DNA from: an uncultured Acidobacteriia bacterium
GTDB lineage: Bacteria > Acidobacteriota > Terriglobia > Bryobacterales > Bryobacteraceae
Assembly: GCA_903909435.1 (NCBI GenBank)
Contig: CAIVVT010000149.1
Coordinates: 1-64,000 of the forward strand
Length of the DNA stretch: 64,000 nucleotides
Direction: 5' to 3'
Shown: positions 42,346 through 49,402 of the stretch, piece after piece
How the letters are laid out: every line of letters begins with the position of its first letter
Numbering within the stretch: position 1 is the stretch's first letter
Translations under genes and position numbers: made by a program
The notes under the pieces: model-generated
Seen by the model: only the letters and a program-made list of their open reading frames with translations
Told to the model about the DNA's origin: nothing
The model's database searches: none

Positions 42346-42721
42346 GCAGTAAGTGCTCCAGTCGTCGGCGTAGTTTAAGCGGGGACCAGGGTTTAGGAAT
42401 AAACGCGTCGGCGCCGATCTCGAGCGCGCGCTGCGGCGCGCCGGGGTCAGTCGTAGCGCTTACAACCACTATAGGGAGATGTGCATAGCGGGATTCGGAT
42501 CGAATCCGCGAGATCAGCTCGAAGCCATCCATGGATGGCATGTGCAAGTCCGTGACGACCGCGGCCAGCCGGTCGCTTTCGAATTCCTGGATCAACTGCC
42601 AGGCGTGCGCGCCATTTGCGGCAGACGAGGTCTCGAAGCCTTCGAGATCCATCAACGCGAGCTCCATCGTGTCCGTCGATGAGAGGTTGTCGTCCACAAT
42701 CAAAATAGTCCGTGGTCGCAT
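42314..42721 (-). CDS. Receiver-domain-only response regulator
   Basis: A 135-residue single receiver domain: ILIVDDN, the phospho-acceptor D58 in VVTDLHMPSMDG, SATTDPGA, and the Lys in FIPKPWSP. No output domain is present, so it would act by protein contact or as a phosphate shuttle, as CheY or Spo0F-like proteins do. It begins 20 bp after the OmpR-type regulator stop and ends inside the porin start region. With one kinase and two receivers in the operon, branching phosphotransfer is possible. Confidence 0.88.
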   Translation of the reverse strand: MRPRTILIVDDNLSSTDTMELALMDLEGFETSSAANGAHAWQLIQEFESDRLAAVVTDLHMPSMDGFELISRIRSESRYAHLPIVVVSATTDPGAPQRALEIGADAFIPKPWSPLKLRRRLEHLLHGASDERDLP

Positions 42722-42741
42722 GAATGTGGGCCCAGTGCCGA

Positions 42742-43422
42742 TCAAGGGACGAATCTGTAGCCGACCCCGTGGAGCGTGAGGAAGTGCCGTGGAATGGCCG
42801 GATCGTGCTCGAGTTTCTGCCGCAACTTCAGGACGTGCGCATCGACTGTGCGGGTGTTGGGGAACGACTCGTAGCCCCACACAGCATTCAGCAGGGCGTC
42901 GCGTGTGAGGGGCCGGTCCGGGTGCGTGAGGAAGTAAGTCAGCAGATTGTACTCGGCCGGTGTGAATCTCACGTCCTGGTTCGCGCGCGTCACGATGCGG
43001 CGGTCGAGATCCACGGTGACGTCGCTGAACTGGACCAGCCGGGCAGGCTCGGGCGCCGAGCGGCGCAATACCGCGCGGATGCGGGCCAGCAGTTCCCGCG
43101 CGCCAAACGGCTTCACCACGTAGTCGTCGGCGCCGATTTCCAGCAGAAGAACCTTGTCGATTTCATCACCCACGGCGCTCAGCACGATGAGCGGCGTTTT
43201 CGAGCCGGAGGCGCGCAACTGGCGGCAGATCTCGACGCCGCTCATGCCGGGCAACCGCAGATCGACGATCATCAAGTCCGGACGCATGCTCAGGCCCATG
43301 TCGTAGCCAGTGCGCCCATCGGCTGCCGTCAGTACGCGGAAGCCCTCCTGCTCGAGCAGCAGGCTGATGCTGTCGCGCAGTCCTGCGTCGTCGTCGATGA
43401 TCAAAATGGACTGGGATTCCAC
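42742..43422 (-). CDS. OmpR/PhoB-family response regulator
   Basis: A 226-residue regulator starting at GTG 43422. The receiver domain shows SILIIDDDAGLRD, D54 in MIVDLRLPGMSG and VVKPFGARELLARIR. The C-terminal winged helix contains FTPAEYNLLTYFLTHPDRPLTRDALLNAVWG and the recognition region RTVDAHVLKLRQKL. The long open frame upstream of this GTG runs through the neighbouring haem-protein gene and is not coding. First of the five genes encoding regulator, receiver, porin, cupredoxin and kinase; the kinase at 38458 is its likely partner. Confidence 0.9.
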   Translation of the reverse strand: MESQSILIIDDDAGLRDSISLLLEQEGFRVLTAADGRTGYDMGLSMRPDLMIVDLRLPGMSGVEICRQLRASGSKTPLIVLSAVGDEIDKVLLLEIGADDYVVKPFGARELLARIRAVLRRSAPEPARLVQFSDVTVDLDRRIVTRANQDVRFTPAEYNLLTYFLTHPDRPLTRDALLNAVWGYESFPNTRTVDAHVLKLRQKLEHDPAIPRHFLTLHGVGYRFVP

Positions 43423-43460
43423 ACAGCGAGTGTAGCGGACTGCGTCCTTTGAAAGAACGC

Positions 43461-44003
43461 TCAATCCAGACGCCGGGCGATCCGCATCACCCGCGGAGTC
43501 TGGATCCGCTGCGCGCGCTCCGTCGAATTCCGCTGCGCGCCTTGCATGGCGCGCTTCGCCTCGGTCCGTCCCCAGACACAGAATTCGTCGATTTCGGCGG
43601 GAGAAGGTTTCGCGTCCGGATGGAGCATGCGATAGTTCTTGCCCGGCATCTGCCCCTCGCGTATCGATGCGCACATTCCCAGCAGCATGGCGGCGCCGAC
43701 GCGCGGCCTGCGATACGGTCCGGCACCCCACTCCGAGAAGTTGAACGCCGCGCGGGCGTTGGTCACGTCCCGCTCCAACAGGTTGCCCACACCGGGCACC
43801 CGGCTGTACCAGGGCCAGCGCGTTTCGTTGGAGTGGCAGTCGTAACACGCGCGCCGGAGGAGTTTTGAAACGCCCGGAGGCGGTCTCAGCGCGACCTCCA
43901 TGCTCAGCGCGGGCGGGGCCGGCGGATTCACGGGCGGCCGCCGGAGGGCGACTGACATCGTTGCGCCGAGCAGCAGGGCCAGAAGGACTATCACTCTGTT
44001 CAT
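43461..44003 (-). CDS. Exported haem-binding domain protein (single CxxCH)
   Basis: A 180-residue exported or membrane-anchored protein. The N-terminal hydrophobic segment is RVIVLLALLLGATMSVAL, followed by a Pro-rich linker. The haem motif is C53-C56-H57 (RRACYDCHSNETRWPWYSRVPGVG), matching the Haem_bd family, whose proteins also carry a conserved Met ligand; M112 or M122 (CASIREGQMPGKNYRML region) could serve. The C-terminus is basic. A GTTAAA-N5-GCAAAG element lies 56 bp upstream (44059-44075), close to the repeat before the decahaem gene. It sits between the MtrB-like barrel and the OmpR-type regulator. Confidence 0.85.
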   Translation of the reverse strand: MNRVIVLLALLLGATMSVALRRPPVNPPAPPALSMEVALRPPPGVSKLLRRACYDCHSNETRWPWYSRVPGVGNLLERDVTNARAAFNFSEWGAGPYRRPRVGAAMLLGMCASIREGQMPGKNYRMLHPDAKPSPAEIDEFCVWGRTEAKRAMQGAQRNSTERAQRIQTPRVMRIARRLD

Positions 44004-44157
44004 GCGGGTCTCCTGGCACGATCCTCGCGCGGCTTGCCCCGTATGTCTTTCGTGGCTCGTTAAAGAATTGCAAAGGGATTTCCGCGCGCTGGATGCCGCG
44101 CAAACCAGGCCTGCTCCACGTCTCTGCTTCGAGATTCATCCTGCTCCATCCCTTCCA

Positions 44158-46131
44158 CTAAAACGACCACATCACACTCGTGAACCCGGTCTGGGCGCGG
44201 TAGTTGCGCAGTGCCGCTAACACTTCTCCATAACGGTACATTTGCCATCCCGCGTTCCAGCGAAGGCGCGTTCCCAAGGGCACCGACAACTGGAGTTGTG
44301 GCGAGGCGAAGGTCAGCGGAAAGGTCTGCGCCGCCGCGAACGGTCCGCTGCTCGTGCCAATGCCCAGCAATGGCATACGCCGCCCGTCCCCGGCGTCCTG
44401 CAGATGGCTGTACCCCAGCCGGACAGTTGCGTATCTGCCTGCGTTCAGCCGCAGCCAGAGGTTGCCCGAGTGCAGGTTGCTGAGGTAATAAGACGAGGTT
44501 CCGCTCACGAGATTGTTGTTTAAGAAATAGGCAATGCCACCCGTCGTGGCTGTGTGCAATTGCGCGTACGCCGCATCCACTGAGATCCACTGGCGCGGCG
44601 ACCACGAGGCTTCCACGGCGGCTGCGCGCGTCCGCGCGTTGAATGCGCCGAGTGCGGCCTGATTCAGGTTGTAGTTGTCTCGAAACGATGCCGCCAATAG
44701 CAGAGTCTTCGACTTGAACTGAACGCGCCCATCCAAGGCGTGATAGGACTTATCGCCGATCGGGTACACGGGGTTGCCATTCACTCCCTTCCCGGCGTCC
44801 AGGAGCAGCGTGACCCGTTTGAGGAAACGGAAGCGCAGGCCCGCAATTCCAGCGTGCTGCGTATTCGATTGCTGGTCGCGTTGAGCCTGTTGGGAGCTGT
44901 CGGGCAGCGGGCTAAGCACCGAGCGGAGGGTGCGAGTAGCGACGTGGTAACCACCCGTCGCGTCGAGCCACGGGAAGAGCCTGAGCACCGCGTCGGTTTG
45001 GTTGCCAGCCCGGCGCAATCCCAGGAATTGAAAGTCAACTTGCTGGAAGCTGAGCGTCGAGTTGGCCAACTCACCGTAGACGCTGTTGCCGCTCATGCGG
45101 GTCTGATCGAATGAGGTCTCGTTGGTCACGGTGAATCGTTGAACGGGCGTGAAAATGGCATTCGCCGACGCGATCGTCACCGGGCGCGTCGCGTTCCCAC
45201 TCAGTGCGACTTGATAGAGCGGCAGGGCCGGGGCCGGTGTGCCGAACGAGGATTCGTTCAAGTACACCCTGCCGCGGGTTGCGGCGTAGGCGAGGCGGCC
45301 GTTCAGGTTGAGGCGCTTCCCGAACTCGCGAACAGCGAGCAATCGCCACGCGGCGGTTGTTGCCCGATAGGGCGCGTTGGACTGAAAGGCGTTGGCGCCG
45401 CCGTCCGGTGCGGTCGCACCGGGAGCGATGTTCGAAGCCGGCGAGAATTCGCCGTAGCGCTCCCACGTGCGCAGAACCGAAATTCGCGTACCATCGCTGA
45501 CCCATTCGCACCCCAGACGATACTCATTGTCGAGCCGTCGAATGTTCTGGAACAGCGGAGTCCCCGTGAACCCCTGGTTGAAATTCGTCGTAAGCGCCGC
45601 GCCATGCTGGCCGTACCGGCTGTAACCGCCGAGGATTCGAAAGCGTCCGCGTGGCAGGATTACGAGGTCATGGTCCTGCATGTCGCGGCGCGTGCTCAGT
45701 GCATGCAGGCCCTGCGCCAGTCCCAGGCCGGGGTTGAAGTAGTCGGACTGGCGCCAGCGCAGGTCGTAGTCGTACCAGCGACTTTCGACGTGCGCTCTGG
45801 CGGATTCGTAAGGATCGTTGCCCAGACCCTGCGTGTTGATGGTGAGACGGTCCAGCCAGCGGCTTTTCCCGTCCTTTGAGAAAGCGGCGAAAGAGGTGCT
45901 CAACAGGCGCAGTCCGTTGCCGTAGTTCGCCTGGCTGCGGTAAGCGTCCCGGCTGCCCTCGACGGAAGCGAAGCGCACTCCCGCCTCGAAGGACTGCAGC
46001 AGATTGTATGGACCGGCGGAAGCGCCGCGCACCGACCCGGTGGAGGCGTCGGTGGGCGCGACGGGTTCCTGGGCGCGCGCCGCGGATGCCAGGAATAGAG
46101 CCGTGAGCGATAGGCACAGGGTGCGCGTCAT
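44158..46131 (-). CDS. MtrB/PioB-like outer-membrane beta-barrel
   Basis: A 657-residue outer-membrane protein. A signal peptide (TRTLCLSLTALFLASAARA) precedes a long series of alternating amphipathic strands, ending in TSVMWSF with the C-terminal Phe of barrel proteins. Length matches MtrB/PioB (about 650-700 residues), the porins that sheath decahaem cytochromes. It begins 7 bp after the stop of a decahaem cytochrome gene. The N-terminal CxxC motif of Shewanella MtrB is absent here. Assignment rests on length, topology and neighbour; primary-sequence homology cannot be proven by eye. The expected role is to hold MtrA-like cytochrome across the outer membrane. Confidence 0.7.
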   Translation of the reverse strand: MTRTLCLSLTALFLASAARAQEPVAPTDASTGSVRGASAGPYNLLQSFEAGVRFASVEGSRDAYRSQANYGNGLRLLSTSFAAFSKDGKSRWLDRLTINTQGLGNDPYESARAHVESRWYDYDLRWRQSDYFNPGLGLAQGLHALSTRRDMQDHDLVILPRGRFRILGGYSRYGQHGAALTTNFNQGFTGTPLFQNIRRLDNEYRLGCEWVSDGTRISVLRTWERYGEFSPASNIAPGATAPDGGANAFQSNAPYRATTAAWRLLAVREFGKRLNLNGRLAYAATRGRVYLNESSFGTPAPALPLYQVALSGNATRPVTIASANAIFTPVQRFTVTNETSFDQTRMSGNSVYGELANSTLSFQQVDFQFLGLRRAGNQTDAVLRLFPWLDATGGYHVATRTLRSVLSPLPDSSQQAQRDQQSNTQHAGIAGLRFRFLKRVTLLLDAGKGVNGNPVYPIGDKSYHALDGRVQFKSKTLLLAASFRDNYNLNQAALGAFNARTRAAAVEASWSPRQWISVDAAYAQLHTATTGGIAYFLNNNLVSGTSSYYLSNLHSGNLWLRLNAGRYATVRLGYSHLQDAGDGRRMPLLGIGTSSGPFAAAQTFPLTFASPQLQLSVPLGTRLRWNAGWQMYRYGEVLAALRNYRAQTGFTSVMWSF

Positions 46132-46138
46132 CTACTCG

Positions 46139-47041
46139 TTACCTCAAGAACAAAGCACTGGAGTTCGAGCCATGGAGGCGCACGTGGCAAACCGTGCAGT
46201 TCTGGTATTGCGGGTCGGCCATATTGTGAAACGAGGGCGTCAGCGGAACGCCCGCTCCCGATCGTCCCGAGCCAGTTCCGTTGTGGCATTCCAGGCACAA
46301 AGTGAAGACCACGGGGCGCTTGAGCAGTCGCGGGTTGGCCGAACCGTGTGGCTGATGGCACGTCTCGCAGCCCTCCACGCGCACCGCGGTGTGCTCGAAC
46401 ACGAAAGGACCACGCAGGTCTTTGTGGCAGCCGAGACAGGCCTCTTCATTCACGCTCGCCTGCGCCACCATCCGCGGACGGTCGCCCATCTTCCAGGACG
46501 GCGCGAAAGTCCCGTGCGGGTTGTGGCAGTCGCTGCAGTCCATGAGACCTTCGTTGACGCGGTGCTTGAAGGGCATTGAGAACTGCGCTCGCACCGACGG
46601 GTGGCAGGTATAACAAAGCTCGCGCTGCACCTTTGCCAGCAGCCGCCTTGGCGTTGGACTGCGGTGGATGGAGTGGCACGACGTGCAGTTCAGCGATGCC
46701 TTGTAATGCTCTGAGCGCCGGAAGTTCATACGGCCCAATTCCCTGGCATGGCACGTGAGGCAGCGCGTAACGATCTCTTCGGATGACCGCATGGAGAAGG
46801 CGAAAATGCTGGTCTTTGAGGGCGCCTTAGCGTGCTCCGCGCCGGGGCCGTGACAGCTTTCGCAACCAGAAGCGCCTGGATGCGACAAGGATTCGTCGCC
46901 GCGAAAATGGGGATTGCGGAAAAGCTTCCAGGCGAGGTCGGGGTGGCAAGTCCTGCAAGCAGCGCTGCCTGAGTAGTCCCCCGCCCAAGCGGCAGGTAGC
47001 AGGCTGAGAGTTGCCACGAGCCGTACCAACGAAACCGCCAT
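46139..47041 (-). CDS. Decahaem c-type cytochrome, MtrA/DmsE/PioA family
   Basis: A 300-residue periplasmic cytochrome with a signal peptide (AVSLVRLVATLSLLPAAWAG) and exactly ten CxxCH motifs: CRTCH, CESCH, CLTCH, CTSCH, CYTCH, CSDCH, CLGCH, CETCH, CLECH and CTVCH. The number, length and spacing (including the CHNPHGT and CHQPHGS turns) match MtrA/DmsE decahaem proteins, which form a molecular wire through an outer-membrane barrel. The barrel gene follows 7 bp later. GTCAAA-N5-GTCAAA lies 46 bp upstream of the start and could be a site for the adjacent CpxR-like regulator. Confidence 0.93.
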   Translation of the reverse strand: MAVSLVRLVATLSLLPAAWAGDYSGSAACRTCHPDLAWKLFRNPHFRGDESLSHPGASGCESCHGPGAEHAKAPSKTSIFAFSMRSSEEIVTRCLTCHARELGRMNFRRSEHYKASLNCTSCHSIHRSPTPRRLLAKVQRELCYTCHPSVRAQFSMPFKHRVNEGLMDCSDCHNPHGTFAPSWKMGDRPRMVAQASVNEEACLGCHKDLRGPFVFEHTAVRVEGCETCHQPHGSANPRLLKRPVVFTLCLECHNGTGSGRSGAGVPLTPSFHNMADPQYQNCTVCHVRLHGSNSSALFLR

Positions 47042-47086
47042 AACTTGCAGGCTAGACGGCGGCGTAGCGGCCAGTCGCTACGGAAT

Positions 47087-47104
47087 TGTCAAAGAAATGT
47101 CAAA
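47087..47104. promoter_or_regulatory. Direct repeat, candidate OmpR/CpxR-family box
   Basis: TGTCAAA occurs at 47087-47093 and again at 47098-47104, an 11-bp period; read as half-sites it is GTCAAA-N5-GTCAAA, close to the enterobacterial CpxR consensus GTAAA-N5-GTAAA. It lies in the 97-bp gap between the CpxA-like kinase gene and the decahaem gene. A variant, GTTAAA-N5-GCAAAG, lies at 44059-44075 before the haem-binding gene. Confidence 0.45.
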
Positions 47105-47138
47105 TGCTTTCACCGGGCTTCGCCGCATCGCCCCGATC

Positions 47139-48434
47139 TCACACGGGCAGGCGGATTTCCACCCTTAGTCCGGGTTGGGCATTGCTGGCGGAGATGCTGC
47201 CTTGGTGCAGCAGCACGGCGCGATGGGCGATGGAGAGTCCGAGTCCGACGCCACCGCCGCTGGCGCGATTGCGGTCCTCTTCCACCCGATGGAAGGGGTG
47301 GAAGATGGCCTCCAATTCGCGCTCGGGAACTCCCGGGCCGTAGTCGCGGACGGCGATGACGAGTTCGCCGTTAGCGGCTGACGAGGACACCTCGACGCTC
47401 TGGCCGGGGGGCGTGTAGCGAATCGCGTTGCGCACCACATTTTCGACCGCGCGGCGCAGCAACTCCTGGTCTCCTTTGAACTCCCCTACTGCGTCTTCGC
47501 GCAAATCAATCCGGCAACCGCGCGCCAGCGCTTCCAAATTGCAGTCCTCGACGAGTTCACGCAGGAACTCGTCGGTTGAGATGATCTCGTCGTTCCTGCA
47601 GCCCGCGTCGCCTTCGGCGCGAGTGACCTGCAGCAGGTCGGCGATGAGTCGCGAGATCCTGTCGACTTCTTTCTTCACGCGCTGGAAGGCCTCGGTGCTC
47701 GAGGGGTTCTTGCGCACCAGTTCCAGCGCGAAGCTGAGCCGTGCGAGCGGAGAGCGCAGTTCGTGCGAGACGTCCTGCAGCAGACGCCGCTCCGCGGCCA
47801 GCAGAGTTTGAATGCGGCCGGCCATCTCGTCGAAGGCCAGGCCGAGATCGCCAATTTCGTCTTTCCGCTGGAGGTTTGCGCGAGCGCTCAGATCGCCCTG
47901 CCCGAAGCGCATCACGGCCTCGCGCAGCCGTCCGATGGGCCGCACCAGGGTGAGAGTGAGAGCATAAACGAACAGCACGACGACCAGGATGATCCAGCCG
48001 AAGGTGACGAGGTCCCCGGTGGGATCGTTGTGCACGGAAATGTCGATCACGAACACGTAACGGCCATCGCGGGAGGCCTGATGAATCCGGAAGCTCCGCG
48101 GAGGCAACAGGCGCCAACGAGGCGGCGGCTGGGGCACCAGCATATCCTTGCGAACCGCGCCCGACCGCAGGTCCGTGCCGTTCGCATCCAGCAGATGGTA
48201 GTGGTTCGAAACCAGCTTCGTCATACGGTCGAGGTAGACGCCTAGCGCCGGAGGCCCGCCAGACTCGTAAGCACGCACCGCGTCGGCAAACTCGTAGTCC
48301 ACGATGCGGCGCAAAAACTGGTCCCGCTGCATCTTGCCCGGCGCGAACAGGAACGATGACAGAAAGAACGCGGCTACCCCGAACAGCAAGGTCGCGAGGA
48401 ACCAGGCGAGGATGCGGGCGAAGATTCCTCTCAT
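47139..48434 (-). CDS. CpxA/EnvZ-like sensor histidine kinase
   Basis: A 431-residue inner-membrane kinase: first membrane segment about 8-30, a periplasmic sensor of about 110 residues (containing HYHLLDANGTDLRSG), second membrane segment about 145-165, HAMP (RPIGRLREAVMRFGQGDLSAR), phospho-accepting H224 in DVSHELRSPLARL, and the ATP-binding region NVVRNAIRYTPPG, DYGPGVPE, GGGVGLGLSI. The layout resembles CpxA. It overlaps the regulator gene by 4 bp (ATGA). The decahaem gene begins 97 bp downstream on the same strand. The signal is unknown; envelope or redox stress is a reasonable guess. Confidence 0.92.
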   Translation of the reverse strand: MRGIFARILAWFLATLLFGVAAFFLSSFLFAPGKMQRDQFLRRIVDYEFADAVRAYESGGPPALGVYLDRMTKLVSNHYHLLDANGTDLRSGAVRKDMLVPQPPPRWRLLPPRSFRIHQASRDGRYVFVIDISVHNDPTGDLVTFGWIILVVVLFVYALTLTLVRPIGRLREAVMRFGQGDLSARANLQRKDEIGDLGLAFDEMAGRIQTLLAAERRLLQDVSHELRSPLARLSFALELVRKNPSSTEAFQRVKKEVDRISRLIADLLQVTRAEGDAGCRNDEIISTDEFLRELVEDCNLEALARGCRIDLREDAVGEFKGDQELLRRAVENVVRNAIRYTPPGQSVEVSSSAANGELVIAVRDYGPGVPERELEAIFHPFHRVEEDRNRASGGGVGLGLSIAHRAVLLHQGSISASNAQPGLRVEIRLPV

Positions 48435-49135
48435 CGCTGTTCCGGCTCCATATCCAGCGAGGCGAATTGATAGCCCAGGCCGCGCAGGGTTCGAATCAGT
48501 TCGTTCGGCGCGTCGAGCTTCTTCCGCAGATGACTGATGTGTACGTCGATAGAGCGGTCGTAAGGCGTGGCCGGCCGATTGTAGAAGCGCTGGGCAATCT
48601 CGTCGCGCGAGACGACGCGGCCGGCGGCGCGCATCAGCACTTCCAGGATGTCGAACTCGATGGTCGTCAGTCCCACTTCACGCCCGTCCAGGGACACCTG
48701 CCGCGTGGCGGGATCGAGCCGGACTCCGCTGGATTCGACTGCCGAAAGCGGATCGCGCGCCTCGCTTTGAGTGCGCCGCAGAATCGCCCTCACGCGCGCC
48801 AGCAACTCCATCGGCTCGAACGGTTTTGGCAGATAGTCGTCGGCGCCTTCGTTGAGGCCGCGGATGCGGCTTTCGCTTTCGGTCCTGGCGGTCAACATCA
48901 GCACGGGCGTGTCGCGCTCGGTACGCAATCGTTTGAGCACCTCGAAGCCGTCCAGGCCCGGCATCATCACGTCGAGCAGAATCAGGTCGAAGCCCCCGCG
49001 CAGGGCCAGCTCCAGACCTTCGAAGCCGTTTTGCGCCGAGGTGACGTCGATTTCCTGATCGCGAAAAAAATCGCGCATCAGCGACGCGAGTTCCGCGTCG
49101 TCGTCGATCAACAAGAGATGAGCTGTGCCGGCCAC
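48431..49135 (-). CDS. CpxR/OmpR-family response regulator
   Basis: A 234-residue regulator: receiver domain with LLLIDDDAELA, D55 in LILLDVMMPGLDG and YLPKPFEPMELLAR, then a winged helix (GLTTIEFDILEVLMRAAGRVVSRDEIAQRFYNR, RSIDVHISHLRKKL). The TTIEFDILEVLM and FYNRPATPYDRSIDVHISHLRKKL segments are close to CpxR. Coupled to the kinase gene by a 4-bp overlap. A half-site GTTAAG (49270-49275) lies about 135 bp upstream, within the shared divergent region with the TonB receptor at 49403, so autoregulation is possible but unproven. Confidence 0.92.
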   Translation of the reverse strand: MAGTAHLLLIDDDAELASLMRDFFRDQEIDVTSAQNGFEGLELALRGGFDLILLDVMMPGLDGFEVLKRLRTERDTPVLMLTARTESESRIRGLNEGADDYLPKPFEPMELLARVRAILRRTQSEARDPLSAVESSGVRLDPATRQVSLDGREVGLTTIEFDILEVLMRAAGRVVSRDEIAQRFYNRPATPYDRSIDVHISHLRKKLDAPNELIRTLRGLGYQFASLDMEPEQR

Positions 49136-49402
49136 TTGGCGCCTTTCCTAACGCACGCGTGAACTCCCCATTTTCACCCCCCAGTCTCGCGCCGGAGTAG
49201 CAGCGAGTCCTACTAAGTCCAAGCTATGCCGTCTGGAGGGCGCGGGAAAGGGCTGTTCTGCGAAGAAATGTTAAGCCAGCCGGGACGCGCGGCCGCTTTA
49301 CAAAACTTTATCCTCCGGGGCCAACGGGGCGTTGTTCACTGGAGTTGACGGAGGGGCCGGCAGCCCACTTCGAATCAGATTCAACTACCCGGGAGAGCGC
49401 CC
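49136..49402. promoter_or_regulatory. Divergent promoter region, CpxR-like gene and TonB receptor
   Basis: 267 bp between divergent genes with no open frame of interest. It contains GAAGAAATGTTAAG (49262-49275), resembling one half of the direct repeat before the decahaem gene. Exact promoter elements could not be assigned. Confidence 0.35.
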
